64,000 nt of DNA from Streptomyces armeniacus (GCF_003355155.1 NZ_CP031320.1:1226369-1290368), one strand, 5' to 3'. Numbered from the stretch's first letter, positions 46,741-56,545 are shown. The notes: generated from the sequence alone by a model not told the origin. Numbers and translations are program-made.

Positions 46741-47691
46741 CTACTCGCCGTAGGCGGCAAGCGCCCGCTTCGCCGCGTCCCGCGCGCTCTCCGCCAGCTC
46801 CCGCGGCGCGGTGATCCGCCCGTCCGCGCCCAGCCGCAGGGCCAGCCTGCGCAGCGAGGCCGGGTCCGGGGTGCGCAGCGTGATCCGGAGGCCGCCGTCC
46901 GGCAGCTCCTCGGCGCTGTCGTGCGGGTAGTACTCGGCGACCCAGCGGCCGCCCGGCCCGACCTCGACGACGACCTCCGGGTCCTCCGCGGCGGGCTGTA
47001 CGAGCCCCTCCGACAGGTCGCGGAGCTCCACGGGCGGCGGGTCGGAGGGCTCGTCGAGGAGCTTCATCTCGGCCACCCGGTCCAGCCGGAACGTGCGGCG
47101 GGCCTCCGAGAGCCGGCACCAGGCCTCGACGTACGTGTGCCCTACCGCGAACAGCCGGATCGGGTCGATCTCGCGCTCGGTGAGCTCGTCCCGTGCCGGG
47201 GAGTAGTAGCGCAGCCACAGCCTGCGGCGTTCGGCGATGGCGCGGTCGACGTCGGCGAACACCCCGCCCTCCGACTCGAAGGTGACCGAGAGGCGCGAGC
47301 TCGCCCCCGCGGCCTCCCCCGCCGCCGTCTCCAGCTTGGCCGTGGCGCGCAGCAGCGCCTCGCGGTCGCCCTCGCGCAGCCCCGGCAGGGTGGCCACGGC
47401 GCGGGCGGCGACGAGCAGCGCGATGGCCTCGTCGGCGGAGATGCGGAGCGGGGCGGCGAGGTCGTCGGCGTTGCGCCACCAGATCCGTTCACCGTCGGTG
47501 TCGATCTCGAGCAGGTCGCCGCCGCGGAAGCTCGTACCGCACATCGGGAGCACGTCGAGGTCGGAGATCAGCTCGTCCGCGGAGATGCCGAAGGCACGCG
47601 CCACCTCCTCGATGCGCGCGCCCGGCCGGTCCCGCAGATACGTGACCAGCGACAGCATCCTGCGGGTCTGGTCGATCGCGTTGGACGCCAC
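46741..47691 (-). CDS. pafC: WYL-domain regulator PafC
   Basis: The 316-residue protein has an N-terminal winged helix (MLSLVTYLRDRPGARIEEVARAFG region) and WYL and WCX domains. With PafB it forms the PafBC activator of the LexA-independent DNA damage response in mycobacteria; the WYL domain senses nucleic acid. The GTG follows GAGGGGAA and lies 11 bases after the pafB stop, so the two are co-transcribed. Confidence 0.9.
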   Translation of the reverse strand: MASNAIDQTRRMLSLVTYLRDRPGARIEEVARAFGISADELISDLDVLPMCGTSFRGGDLLEIDTDGERIWWRNADDLAAPLRISADEAIALLVAARAVATLPGLREGDREALLRATAKLETAAGEAAGASSRLSVTFESEGGVFADVDRAIAERRRLWLRYYSPARDELTEREIDPIRLFAVGHTYVEAWCRLSEARRTFRLDRVAEMKLLDEPSDPPPVELRDLSEGLVQPAAEDPEVVVEVGPGGRWVAEYYPHDSAEELPDGGLRITLRTPDPASLRRLALRLGADGRITAPRELAESARDAAKRALAAYGE

Positions 47692-47702
47692 GGTCGTTCC
47701 CC

Positions 47703-48674
47703 TCAGCCCTTGGCCACGGCACGCAGCCGGTCCACGACGTCGGCCCGCAGTTCCGCGGGCTCCAGCACCACCACGTCCGGGCCGAACTCGACCAGCCAGG
47801 CGTCCAGCCCGTGCCCGTACGGGATCTCCAACTCCGCCCAGCCGTCCCCCAGTTCCCGTACCTCCGTGGCCCGCGCGCGCAGCGGGTAGCCAGCGCCGGA
47901 GCGCAGCCGGATGCGCGCGGTCTCGGACGTACGCTCCCCCGCCCAGCGCTCCACCGTCTCCCGTACCGTCACCTGATCGGGGACGGGTGCGGTAAACGCG
48001 GCGGCACGGGAACGCACCGTTCCGGTGATACGGGAGAGCCGGAAGACGCGTTCGGCCTGCCGGTCGCGGTCGAATCCGGCGAGATACCACTGCCCGCGCC
48101 AGCACTCCAGCGTCCACGGCTCGACCTGCCGCCGCTCCGGGTGTACGGCGTTGGACTTGCGGTAGTCGAAGACGACGAGGCGGCGGTCGCGGCAGGCGAG
48201 CATCAGCGGTTCGAAGGCGGCCTCGCGGGCGGGGATGTGCGGCTCGAGGCTGCTGTGCGGGTGCAGTTGCCCGTACGACTCGGCCTCCGCCGCCTGCGGC
48301 ATGCCCCCGGCGGCGTGCAGCTTCTGCAGCGCGCCCGAGGCGGCACCGGCGAGCCGCGCCTGCTGCCAGACGCGCGCGGCCAGGCCGAGCGCGGTGGCCT
48401 CGGCGGCGTCCAGGGTGATGGGCGGAAGCCGGTTGCTGTCGCGGCGCGCGAGATAACCGGCTTCGCCGTCCAGATTCTCCACGGCGTCGATGACCAGGCC
48501 GAGTTCGCGCAGGTCTTCCTTGTCCCGCTCGAACATCCGGTTGAACGACTCGTCGTTGCCCGCCTCGATGTACGCCTCGATGGAGGCGCGCAGTTCGCGT
48601 TTGGTGAGTGGACGCCGGGCTCCGAGCAGGCACAGCGCCAGATTCATCAGCCGCTCGGCCTTGGCAATCGCCAT
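47703..48674 (-). CDS. pafB: WYL-domain regulator PafB
   Basis: The 323-residue protein has a helix-turn-helix (AERLMNLALCLLGARRPLTKRELR) and WYL/WCX domains (RRLVVFDYRKSNA, VEPWTLECWRGQWYLAGFD). It pairs with PafC. Both are encoded near pafA, as in mycobacteria. The ATG at 48674 follows GAGAGAGGGCAAGG. Confidence 0.92.
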   Translation of the reverse strand: MAIAKAERLMNLALCLLGARRPLTKRELRASIEAYIEAGNDESFNRMFERDKEDLRELGLVIDAVENLDGEAGYLARRDSNRLPPITLDAAEATALGLAARVWQQARLAGAASGALQKLHAAGGMPQAAEAESYGQLHPHSSLEPHIPAREAAFEPLMLACRDRRLVVFDYRKSNAVHPERRQVEPWTLECWRGQWYLAGFDRDRQAERVFRLSRITGTVRSRAAAFTAPVPDQVTVRETVERWAGERTSETARIRLRSGAGYPLRARATEVRELGDGWAELEIPYGHGLDAWLVEFGPDVVVLEPAELRADVVDRLRAVAKG

Positions 48675-48744
48675 GGAACCTTGCCCTCTCTCATTCTGCT
48701 CTCGGCTGTTGACCGTACCGCTCGGCGCGTTCGGGGCAAAAGCG

Positions 48745-48778
48745 GAGGGCCCCCGCCGTACGACCGGCGGGGACCCTC
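48745..48778 (-). terminator. Intrinsic terminator downstream of the FKBP gene
   Basis: A 13-pair stem with one mismatch (CCCCGCCG with CGGCGGGG inside GAGGG/CCCTC) has a 6-base loop. On the minus strand it is followed by CGCTTTTG, a short U-tract. It lies between the FKBP stop and pafB. Confidence 0.75.
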
Positions 48779-48826
48779 TCGGAATCCGGGAAGCTCAGAC
48801 GGATCAGTCAGTCGCCTCGGGCGGAG

Positions 48827-49201
48827 TCAGACGGAGACGAGATCGCAGACGAAGATCAGCGTCTCGTTCGGCGCGATCCGGCCGCCGCCCGCGCCCTGCT
48901 CGCCGTACGCGAGGTGGGCGGGGATGGTCAGCCGGCGTCGGCCGCCGACCTTCATGCCCTGGACGCCCCTGTCCCAGCCGGGGATGACCTGACCCGCACC
49001 GAGCTGGAACTGCAGCGGCTTGCCGCGGTTCCAGCTGGCGTCGAACTCTTCGCCGGTGGAGAAGGAGACGCCGACGTAGTGCACGGAGACATTGTCCCCG
49101 GCCTTGGCCTCGGGCCCCTGGCCCTCCCAGATGTCCTGCACCTCGAGGTCGGCGGGGGCCGGCCCCTCGGGAAAGTCGACCTCGGGCTTGTCGATGCTCA
49201 C
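48827..49201 (-). CDS. FKBP-type peptidyl-prolyl isomerase, cytoplasmic
   Basis: The 124-residue protein is one FKBP domain: VSVHYVGVSFSTGEEFDASW, QVIPGWDRGVQGMKVGGRRRL and the final LIFVCDLVSV. It speeds cis-trans turning at proline bonds. It has no signal peptide. The GTG has a GGAGCAA ribosome-binding site. It follows the lipoprotein FKBP in the same direction. Confidence 0.93.
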   Translation of the reverse strand: MSIDKPEVDFPEGPAPADLEVQDIWEGQGPEAKAGDNVSVHYVGVSFSTGEEFDASWNRGKPLQFQLGAGQVIPGWDRGVQGMKVGGRRRLTIPAHLAYGEQGAGGGRIAPNETLIFVCDLVSV

Positions 49202-49298
49202 GAAATTGCTCCTACGAACGAATCTTCCAGACGACTGGCGAGTCTTTCACGCCAGGGCCACCGGCGCGTACGGCGAGGTCACTCGGGCGTCCGGCAGG

Positions 49299-50222
49299 TC
49301 ACTTGACGTCCAGCACGTCCACGCTGAAGACGACGCCCGACTTGAACTGCGCCCGCTGCTCCTTGGGGAAGTCCTTCTCCGGCACCGAGATGACGACGCG
49401 GCTGCCGGCCTTCTTCCCCTTCAGGCCGTCCTTCCAGCCCGGGATCTGCTGGACCGGGAACTCCTGCGGGCCGCCCTGCTCCCAGGTGTTGGCAAACGGC
49501 TTGCCGCTCCACAGCTTGGCCGAGAAGTTGGCGAGCACCGTGCTCTTGTCGGTGACCTCCTTGCCGTCGCCCTCGACGACGGAGGCGCTGGTCAGCTTGT
49601 CCGGTGCCTTCGCGCCCTTCTCGATGTCGATCTCCGGCGCCTTGTCGCTGATCTTGCTGCTGACCTTCGGCAGGTCCGGGTTCTGCGTGTCCACGGCCTT
49701 GCCGTCGATCTTGCTCGGCATCGTCTTCTTCAGATCGACGACGAAGACGAGGGTGGAGTTCTTGGGGATCTGCGGCGGCTGGCCCTGGGCGCCGTAGCCC
49801 TTCTCCGGCGGGATCACGAGCTGCACGCGGCTGCCGAGCTTCTTGCCGACGAGGGCCTCGTCCCAGCCCTTGATGACGTTGCCGGTGCCGATCTGGAAGC
49901 TGGCGGGCGTACGGCCCTTCTGCCAGGTGCTGTCGAACACCTTCCCGTTCCACAGCTGGCCGTGGTACGAGGCGTTCAGCACGTCGCCCTTGGCGACCTT
50001 CTCGCCCTTGCCCTCCTTGAGCACCTTGACCTTGAGGCCCTTGGGAGGATCGCCCTCGCCCTTCTCGATCTTGGGCTTCTTGCCGTCCTCACTGGACACG
50101 GCTGGCACCGTGCCGGGCTTGGCCTTGTCCTCGTCGTCGCTGCCACAGGCGGCGGCGGAGGCGATGAGAAGGGGGACGGTGAGCGCCGCGGCGAAACGGC
50201 GGGTCGTCGTGGAGACAGTCAT
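49299..50222 (-). CDS. FKBP lipoprotein with two isomerase domains
   Basis: The 307-residue protein has a lipobox (LIASAAAC, Cys at about 26) and two FKBP-like domains, about residues 65-160 and 190-305. The first is complete (GDVLNASYHGQLW, ALVGKKLGSRVQLVIPP). The second is more divergent but keeps IPGWKDGLKGKKAGSRVVISVP. It is expected to fold proteins outside the membrane. Confidence 0.9.
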   Translation of the reverse strand: MTVSTTTRRFAAALTVPLLIASAAACGSDDEDKAKPGTVPAVSSEDGKKPKIEKGEGDPPKGLKVKVLKEGKGEKVAKGDVLNASYHGQLWNGKVFDSTWQKGRTPASFQIGTGNVIKGWDEALVGKKLGSRVQLVIPPEKGYGAQGQPPQIPKNSTLVFVVDLKKTMPSKIDGKAVDTQNPDLPKVSSKISDKAPEIDIEKGAKAPDKLTSASVVEGDGKEVTDKSTVLANFSAKLWSGKPFANTWEQGGPQEFPVQQIPGWKDGLKGKKAGSRVVISVPEKDFPKEQRAQFKSGVVFSVDVLDVK

Positions 50223-50293
50223 GAGGTCAACTCGCGGAGGTAGGGGGTGTCCGGCCTGCCGCCACCCTACGGCCCCGCCCCGGCACCCCCGCC

Positions 50294-50330
50294 ACTCACG
50301 ACACGGGAATCACGTTCCCGTGTCGTGAGT
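50294..50330 (-). terminator. Perfect 16-bp hairpin after pafA
   Basis: ACTCACGACACGGGAA (50294-50309) and its exact complement (50315-50330) enclose a 5-base loop. The hairpin sits 24 bases beyond the pafA stop and before the FKBP lipoprotein gene. There is no U-tract. It may end pafA transcripts or stabilise the 3' end. Confidence 0.7.
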
Positions 50331-50353
50331 CGTGCTACAGGGCTTTACGCGGT

Positions 50354-51715
50354 TCACATACCGGCGATGAGTTTCTCCACCCGCTCGTCCACAGAGCGGA
50401 ACGGGTCCTTGCACAGGACGGTGCGCTGCGCCTGGTCGTTGAGCTTCAGATGCACCCAGTCCACGGTGAAGTCCCGGCGCTGCTCCTGCGCCCGCCGGAT
50501 GAAGTCGCCGCGCAGCCGGGCACGGGTGGTCTGCGGGGGCACCGACTTGCCCTCGAAGATCTTCAGATCGTTGCAGATCCGCGCGGCCTGGCCCTTGCGC
50601 TCCAGCAGGTAGTAGAGCCCGCGGCGGCGGTGGATGTCGTGGTAGGCGAGGTCTATCTGGGCGATGCGCGGGTGCGACATCGTGATGTTGTTCTTGCTCC
50701 GGTATCGCTCGATGAGCTGGTGCTTCATGACCCAGTCGATCTCGGTGCCGACCTTCTCCAGCTCCTGGGTGCGGATCGCCTCCAGCGTGCGGCCCCACAG
50801 CTCCAGGACCTGCTCGACCATGCCGGTGCGGATGCCGCGGCGCTCGCAGAAGTCCACGGCCTTCTCGTAGTACTCCTGCTGCACCTCCAGCGCCGACGCC
50901 TCGCGCCCGCTGGCGAGCCGTACCTTCCGCTGGCCCGTGATGTCGTGGCTGACCTCGCGGATGGCGCGGATCGGGTTCTCGAGGGTGAGGTCGCGCATCA
51001 CGGTGCCGGCCTCGATCATGCGCAGCACCAGGTCGGTGGCGCCGACCTTGAGCAGCATCGTGGTCTCGGACATGTTCGAGTCGCCGACGATCACGTGCAG
51101 GCGGCGGTAGCGCTCCGCGTCGGCGTGCGGCTCGTCGCGGGTGTTGATGATCGGCCGGGAACGGGTGGTGGCGGAGCTGACGCCCTCCCAGATGTGCTCA
51201 GCGCGCTGGCTCACGCAGTACACGGCGCCGCGCGGAGTCTGCAGCACCTTGCCCGCGCCGCACACCAGCTGCCGCGTGACCAGGAACGGGATGAGTACGT
51301 CGGCGAGGCGGGAAAACTCGCCGTGCCGGGCCACCAGGTAGTTCTCGTGACAGCCGTACGAGTTGCCCGCCGAGTCGGTGTTGTTCTTGAAGAGGTAGAC
51401 GTCGCCCGCGATTCCCTCCTCGTGCAGGCGGCGTTCTGCGTCGACGAGCAGCCCCTCCAGGATCCGCTCGCCTGCCTTGTCGTGGGTGACCAGCTCGGTC
51501 ACGCTGTCGCACTCGGGGGTCGCGTACTCGGGGTGTGAGCCGACGTCCAGGTACAGACGGGCCCCGTTCCGCAGGAAGACGTTGCTACTGCGGCCCCATG
51601 ACACGACACGGCGGAAGAGGTACCGCGCCACCTCGTCAGGGGACAGCCGCCGCTGCCCCCGGAACGTACACGTGACGCCGTACTCGTTCTCCAGCCCGAA
51701 GATTCGGCGGTCCAT
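50354..51715 (-). CDS. pafA: Pup--protein ligase PafA
   Basis: The 453-residue protein starts [16 protein letters not shown], with the active Glu at 9 and the conserved Asp at 57 in [11 protein letters not shown]. It resembles glutamine synthetase in fold and attaches the C-terminal Glu of Pup to lysines of target proteins with ATP. The length is normal. It is separated from the prc-pup-dop-arc cluster by a LacI/MFS pair. Confidence 0.97.
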   Translation of the reverse strand: MDRRIFGLENEYGVTCTFRGQRRLSPDEVARYLFRRVVSWGRSSNVFLRNGARLYLDVGSHPEYATPECDSVTELVTHDKAGERILEGLLVDAERRLHEEGIAGDVYLFKNNTDSAGNSYGCHENYLVARHGEFSRLADVLIPFLVTRQLVCGAGKVLQTPRGAVYCVSQRAEHIWEGVSSATTRSRPIINTRDEPHADAERYRRLHVIVGDSNMSETTMLLKVGATDLVLRMIEAGTVMRDLTLENPIRAIREVSHDITGQRKVRLASGREASALEVQQEYYEKAVDFCERRGIRTGMVEQVLELWGRTLEAIRTQELEKVGTEIDWVMKHQLIERYRSKNNITMSHPRIAQIDLAYHDIHRRRGLYYLLERKGQAARICNDLKIFEGKSVPPQTTRARLRGDFIRRAQEQRRDFTVDWVHLKLNDQAQRTVLCKDPFRSVDERVEKLIAGM

Positions 51716-51724
51716 GACTGAACA

Positions 51725-52996
51725 TTACGCCTGATGCCCGGTTCTGAAACCGGCATCGGCAGCCCCGTTGCGATCATTTTCCGACCCCGCGACCGGCACC
51801 GACGCACCGCCGGGACCTGCGGCGGGAGTGTCCAGCACGCGCCGCGTGGCCAGCAGCACGGCCAGGGCCGCAACGCCGCCGAGCCCCGCGACGGCGAAGC
51901 CCGCCCCGGGCCCGCCCCACTCGATGACCGGGCCCACCAGGCCCGTGCCGGCCGCGGCGCCCACCCCGAACGTGGTCACCAACCACGAGAACGCCTCCGT
52001 GACGGTGCCCCGCGGCGCGTGCCGGTCGACGACCACGAACGCGCAGGCGAGCGCGGGTGCGAGGAACAGGCCGGACACTCCGGCGAGTACGGTCATCGCC
52101 GCCACCCCGGGCGTCAGCGCCAGCGGGAGGTACCCCGCCGCGAGCGCCGCCACCAGGATCCGCAGCCGGGGCTCGGGGGCGCCCGCCCAGAGCCGGGCGC
52201 CGTACAGGATGCCGCCGACGAGGGCGCCGGCGCCGAGCGCGGAGAGCAGGTAGCTGGAGATGAGGCTGTCGCCGTGGTCGTCCGCGTACGCCACGGCCGC
52301 GACCGCGATGGTGCCCAGCGCGAGCCCGACGAAGAAGAACGCCCCGAGCAGCGCGACGAGTCCGCGCGAGCGCAGCGCGCCCAGCCAGTGCGCCTCGCGC
52401 GGCGCCGAACGCCACTCCCGCGAGGGCGGCGAGACGACCACCCAGAGGGCGCCGAGCACCCCGAGGGCGTTGATGACGAGCAGCGCCGCCGCCTCGTTCC
52501 AGAACGCGACGAGCAGCGTGACCAGCAGCGGCCCGACGGCGAACATCAGCTCCTGGGCCACGGCGTCCAGCGCGTACGCGGCGTGCACGCGGTCCTCGCG
52601 CTTGAGCACGTTGGGCCACAGCGCGCGCAGCCCGCCCTCCAGCGGCGGCGTGAACAGCCCGGCGACCAGCACGGCGGCGAACGCCAGCGGGAGTACGCCG
52701 AGCCCCGCGACCGCGAAGACGCCCATGCCGAGCGCCGAGAGCACCGCGGACGGCAGCATCACCCGCGGCTGCCCCAGCAGGTCCACGGCCCGGCCCAGGG
52801 ACGGCTGGCCGACGGCCGTGGCCACGCCGTACACGGCGGAGAGCACGCCCGCGAGCGTGTAACTGCCGCCCTCCGCACGGACGAAGAGCACGATGCCCAG
52901 CGCCGCGGTCGCGTTCGGCAGCCTGCCGACGAGGGTTCCGGCGAGCAGCCGCATGGCGTGTTTCGCACGCAGGAGGTCGGCGTAGCCGGTTGCCAT
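51725..52996 (-). CDS. MFS transporter
   Basis: The 423-residue protein has twelve predicted helices and the MFS motif A-like region LGRAVDLLGQPRVMLPSA. The substrate is unknown. It ends 9 bases before pafA starts, so it may share its transcript with pafA. It is divergent from a LacI regulator that probably controls it. The ATG has GAGAGGAG in front. Confidence 0.88.
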   Translation of the reverse strand: MATGYADLLRAKHAMRLLAGTLVGRLPNATAALGIVLFVRAEGGSYTLAGVLSAVYGVATAVGQPSLGRAVDLLGQPRVMLPSAVLSALGMGVFAVAGLGVLPLAFAAVLVAGLFTPPLEGGLRALWPNVLKREDRVHAAYALDAVAQELMFAVGPLLVTLLVAFWNEAAALLVINALGVLGALWVVVSPPSREWRSAPREAHWLGALRSRGLVALLGAFFFVGLALGTIAVAAVAYADDHGDSLISSYLLSALGAGALVGGILYGARLWAGAPEPRLRILVAALAAGYLPLALTPGVAAMTVLAGVSGLFLAPALACAFVVVDRHAPRGTVTEAFSWLVTTFGVGAAAGTGLVGPVIEWGGPGAGFAVAGLGGVAALAVLLATRRVLDTPAAGPGGASVPVAGSENDRNGAADAGFRTGHQA

Positions 52997-53034
52997 CCGT
53001 ATGGCTCCTCTCCGCCCGGCAGCGCCGAGGGTTT

Positions 53035-53062
53035 TACGTATAACGGATCTGAGCTATACGTA
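53035..53062. promoter_or_regulatory. Inverted repeat operator between MFS and lacI genes
   Basis: TACGTATA (53035-53042) and TATACGTA (53055-53062) are exact inverted copies with a 12-base spacer in the divergent gap. It is AT-rich against its surroundings and a good LacI-family operator candidate. Confidence 0.6.
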
Positions 53063-53099
53063 CCATGGCGCCGACCGGAGGTCCAGCGAAGGAGCGTGT

Positions 53100-54143
53100 G
53101 TGGCCAGCGTGAGACACGAAGGGCCCGCCGAATCCGCCGGTCCCGCCCGGCCGACCAGCCGCGATGTCGCACGCCGCGCCGGCGTCTCGCAGGCGACCGT
53201 CTCGCTGGTGCTGCGGGACAAGTGGCACGGCCGCGTCTCGCCGGGGACGGCGGACGCGGTCCGCGCGGCGGCCCGCGACCTCGGATACCGGCCGAATCTC
53301 GCCGCCCGCAGCCTGCGCCTGGGCCGTACGCGTACGGCCCTGCTGGTCGTCCCCGCGCTGACCAACGAGTACTTCGCACGTGTCCACACCGGCGCCGCCC
53401 GCGTCGCCGCCGAGCACGACTTCGGGATGGTCCTCTACCCGTCGCCGGAGCTCGCGGCGCCCGCGCCCGACCCGTTCGACTCGGCGCGGGCCGCGCTGGA
53501 CGGCGTGATCGCCTCCTCGATGGCGGTGGAGGCGCTGGCGGCGCTGCGCTCGGGCGGGCTGCCGCTGGTGATGCTGGACAGCGATCCGGAGGGCAGCGAG
53601 GCGACCGTCAACCTCGACATCGCCGACGGCATGCGCCGTATCGTCGAGCACCTGGTCGGGCTGGGGCACCGGCGGATCGCGCATGTGACCGCGGCGGTGG
53701 ACTCCTGGACGTTCCACGCCCGTGCCCGCGCGCTCTCCGACGCGCTGTCCGGCACACCCGCCGCCCTCGTCCACACCGAACGGGCGGACCTGACCGTCAC
53801 CGGCGGACTGCACGCCGCGTCCCGCGCGCTGTCCGTGACGCCCCGGGCCACGGCGCTCGTCTGCGACGACGACGTGCTGGCCGCGGGCGCGTGCAAGGCC
53901 GTACGGCGGCTGGGGCTGCGGGTGCCCGGAGACGTCTCCGTGACCGGCTTCGACGACCTGTCGCTGGCCACGGCGGTCGAACCGGAGCTGACGACCGTAC
54001 GGCTGCCGGCCGAGGAGATCGGCGCGACCGGCATGCGGGCCCTGCTGGCCGTTCTGGAGGGCCGTCCTCCGGACACCGGAGTGCTGCCGGTCTCGCTGGT
54101 CCGGCGGGACTCCACGGGGCCGCCTGCGGCCTTCACGGGGTGA
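53100..54143 (+). CDS. LacI family transcriptional regulator
   Basis: The 347-residue protein has the LacI helix-turn-helix (SRDVARRAGVSQATVSLVL) and a sugar-binding-protein-like core. The hinge region has LGYRPNLAARSLR. It probably represses the divergent MFS gene. The GTG at 53100 follows AAGGAG. This pair splits pafA from the proteasome genes, yet the arrangement seems to be kept in Streptomyces. Confidence 0.9.
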   Translation: MASVRHEGPAESAGPARPTSRDVARRAGVSQATVSLVLRDKWHGRVSPGTADAVRAAARDLGYRPNLAARSLRLGRTRTALLVVPALTNEYFARVHTGAARVAAEHDFGMVLYPSPELAAPAPDPFDSARAALDGVIASSMAVEALAALRSGGLPLVMLDSDPEGSEATVNLDIADGMRRIVEHLVGLGHRRIAHVTAAVDSWTFHARARALSDALSGTPAALVHTERADLTVTGGLHAASRALSVTPRATALVCDDDVLAAGACKAVRRLGLRVPGDVSVTGFDDLSLATAVEPELTTVRLPAEEIGATGMRALLAVLEGRPPDTGVLPVSLVRRDSTGPPAAFTG

Positions 54144-54224
54144 GCGGCGGCCGTCCCGCTCGTACGCCATCCCGCTCGTACGCCTCGCCCGCACGCCGTC
54201 GCCGCACCGCCCCGCACACGCCGT

Positions 54225-54255
54225 CGCGCCCCGCCGCACGGGGCGGCGGGGCGCG
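54225..54255. terminator. Strong hairpin between convergent lacI and prcA
   Basis: CGCGCCCCGCCGC (54225-54237) pairs perfectly with 54243-54255 around a 5-base loop. It can end transcripts of both convergent genes. Confidence 0.65.
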
Positions 54256-54306
54256 GCGATGGCTGCGGTCAGCCGGTGACGGGCGCGGGGTGGGCGGCGG
54301 GAGCCG

Positions 54307-55194
54307 TCACTTCTCGTCGCCGGTCTCCGGCTTCTCCTTGTCCTTGTCCTTGTCCTTGGCGGGTGCCTTCCCGGTGCCGGACGGCTTGCCGGACGACGTC
54401 GTGCCGTCCGCGCCCTCGGTGTCGTCAGCAGCGGCGGCGTCCGAACCGCCCGAACCCTCCGGCCCGTCCGGCGACTTGGCGCCGGACGACGCGTCGTCCT
54501 CGCCCAGCAGCCGCGTCAGCTGGCTGCCCAGCACCCGCTTGAACTTCCGCTGCTGCGGGCGGCTGCGGTCCAGGACCGCCACCTCCAGCTGCTCGGCCGT
54601 CAGGCTGCGCTCGCCGCCGTTGTTGTCGCGGGACAGCGACTCGACGGCGAGCTTGAGCGCTTCGCCGAGCGACATGCCGTCGCGGTGCCGCTGATCGAGA
54701 TAGGTGCCGATCTGGTCGGAGTTCCCGCCGACCGCGACCGAGCCGTGCTCGTCCACGATCGAACCGTCGTGCGGCAGACGGTAGATCTGGTCGTCCTCGG
54801 GGCCGGGCCCGACCTCGGCGACGATCAGCTCCACCTCGTACGGCTTCTCGGCCGCGCTGGAGAAGATGGTGCCGAGCGTCTGGGCGTAGACGTTCGCGAG
54901 GCCGCGCGCGGTGACGTCCTCGCGGTCGTACGTGTACCCGCGCAGGTCGGCGTAGCGCACGCCGCCGATCCGCAGGTTCTCGAACTCGTTGTACTTGCCG
55001 ACCGCCGCGAAGGCGATCCGGTCGTAGATCTCGCTGACCTTGTGCAGCGCCCGGGAGGGGTTCTCGGCGACGAACACGATGCCGTCGGCGTACTGCAACA
55101 CGACCACGCTGCGCCCGCGCGCGATGCCCTTGCGGGCGTACTCGGCGCGGTCCGCCATGGCCTGCTGGGGTGAGACATAGAACGGCGTCGACAC
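54307..55194 (-). CDS. prcA: Proteasome alpha subunit
   Basis: The 295-residue protein is the alpha ring subunit: [26 protein letters not shown] followed by the core fold. The C-terminus carries about 55 extra residues, rich in Gly/Ser/Asp and then a Lys-Asp repeat, and is longer than usual. Alpha rings gate the core. The GTG has GGAAGGGA upstream. It follows prcB by 34 bases. Confidence 0.96.
   Translation of the reverse strand: MSTPFYVSPQQAMADRAEYARKGIARGRSVVVLQYADGIVFVAENPSRALHKVSEIYDRIAFAAVGKYNEFENLRIGGVRYADLRGYTYDREDVTARGLANVYAQTLGTIFSSAAEKPYEVELIVAEVGPGPEDDQIYRLPHDGSIVDEHGSVAVGGNSDQIGTYLDQRHRDGMSLGEALKLAVESLSRDNNGGERSLTAEQLEVAVLDRSRPQQRKFKRVLGSQLTRLLGEDDASSGAKSPDGPEGSGGSDAAAADDTEGADGTTSSGKPSGTGKAPAKDKDKDKEKPETGDEK
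54335..54358 (-). repeat. Hexamer repeat encoding the Lys-Asp tail of PrcA
   Basis: TCCTTG is repeated four times on the plus strand (54335-54358). It encodes alternating Lys and Asp near the end of the alpha subunit. Confidence 0.85.
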
Positions 55195-55228
55195 CGGCTA
55201 TCCGTCCCTTCCTTGTTCTCGACGACTG

Positions 55229-56074
55229 CTAGAGAGCCGGGGCCTGCGGCCCGTTGGGGAGCTGGAGGCGGCCCTCGTGCACCGCCCTGGCGATCTCCGA
55301 CACCTCGGCGTCGGTGAGCTTCTTGAAGCCCTCATCGTTGATCACCGTCACAGTGGGATAGATGCGCCGGGTCATGTCGGGACCGCCGGTCGCCGAGTCG
55401 TCGTCCGCCGCGTCGTACAGCGCCTGCACGGCGACCGTGCACGCCTGCTGCTCCGTCAGGTCGTCGCGGTACATCTTCTTGAGCGCGCCGCGGGCGAACA
55501 CCGAACCGGAACCGACCGCCGTGAAGCCGACCTCCTCGGAACGGCCGCCCGTCACGTCGTACGAGAAGATGCGCCCCTTCGCGCGGTCCACGTCGTAACC
55601 CGCGAAGAGCGGGACCACGGCGAGGCCCTGGAGCGCCATGCCGAGATTGCCGCGGATCATCGTCGACAGCCGGTTCGCCTTGCCCTCCAGCGACAGCTGC
55701 GAGCCCTCGACCTTCTCGAAGTGCTCCAGCTCCAGCTGGAAGAGCTTCGTCATCTCCACGGCGAGGCCGGCCGTCCCCGCGATGCCGACCGCCGAGAACT
55801 CGTCGGCGGGGAAGACCTTTTCGATGTCGCGCTGCGCGATGACATTGCCCATCGTGGCCCGCCGGTCGCCGGCGATCACCACACCGCCGGGGAACGCCGC
55901 CGCGAGGATCGTCGTGCCGTGCGGCGCCTCGATGGCACCCTGCACGGGCGGCAGCGGACGGCTGCCCGGCATCTGCTCCGGCGCGTGCGACGACAGGAAG
56001 TCCATGAACGAAGAGGAGCCGGGCGTCAGGAAGGCTGCCGGCAGACGCCCTGTGTCACGAGTGTTGGCTTCCAC
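55229..56074 (-). CDS. prcB: Proteasome beta subunit
   Basis: The 281-residue precursor has a 53-residue propeptide and the catalytic Thr at 54 in [11 protein letters not shown]. The mature part has the Ntn-hydrolase fold ([14 protein letters not shown]). Autocleavage before Thr54 activates it in the 20S core. The GTG at 56074 follows AAGGAAA, and the earlier ATG at 56128 is less suitable. Confidence 0.96.
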   Translation of the reverse strand: MEANTRDTGRLPAAFLTPGSSSFMDFLSSHAPEQMPGSRPLPPVQGAIEAPHGTTILAAAFPGGVVIAGDRRATMGNVIAQRDIEKVFPADEFSAVGIAGTAGLAVEMTKLFQLELEHFEKVEGSQLSLEGKANRLSTMIRGNLGMALQGLAVVPLFAGYDVDRAKGRIFSYDVTGGRSEEVGFTAVGSGSVFARGALKKMYRDDLTEQQACTVAVQALYDAADDDSATGGPDMTRRIYPTVTVINDEGFKKLTDAEVSEIARAVHEGRLQLPNGPQAPAL

Positions 56075-56198
56075 ACGTTTCCTTCCACCAGATCGTGAAT
56101 ACGAGATCATCGGATACTGCACGGACATTACCCATGGCCGTCCAAGTCATCCGTCCCGCACCCCTGTCGACAGGGATGCGGGACGGCGACCGACCGCG

Positions 56199-56417
56199 TT
56201 ACTGTCCGCCCTTCTGAACGAAGCTCCGGACGAAGTCCTCGGCGTTCTCCTCGAGGACGTCGTCGATCTCGTCGAGGACGGAGTCGACATCTTCTGACAG
56301 GGCCTCCTGGCGTTCCTTGAGGTCCTCCGATGCCTGTGTCTCCTCCGTCTGCTCCTCGGTCTCGTCGGTGTGGCGCGTTGCCTTCTGCTGCCCGCCGCCG
56401 GTGTCCTTGGTCGCCAT
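56199..56417 (-). CDS. pup: Prokaryotic ubiquitin-like protein Pup
   Basis: The 72-residue acidic protein ends in GGQ, so Dop must deamidate its last Gln to Glu before PafA can attach it. The C-terminal half (SVLDEIDDVLEENAEDFV) is the part bound by Arc/Mpa, PafA and Dop. The N-terminal part is disordered and Thr/Glu-rich. It lies between dop and prcB in standard order. Confidence 0.97.
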   Translation of the reverse strand: MATKDTGGGQQKATRHTDETEEQTEETQASEDLKERQEALSEDVDSVLDEIDDVLEENAEDFVRSFVQKGGQ

Positions 56418-56518
56418 TTCCCTCACCCCGCTCGGTTCGGTGTACGCGAGACGTACAAGATCAGACCCTACAAGCAGGGACTGACATCGGCCCTTCACTT
56501 CCCACAACGTCCGGAGGC

Positions 56519-56545
56519 CACCCCGATGATTCCCGGATCGGGGTG
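56519..56545 (-). terminator. Hairpin between dop and pup
   Basis: CACCCCGAT (56519-56527) and ATCGGGGTG (56537-56545) form a 9-bp stem with a 9-base loop, 15 bases after the dop stop. It may partly separate dop from pup transcription. Confidence 0.5.
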
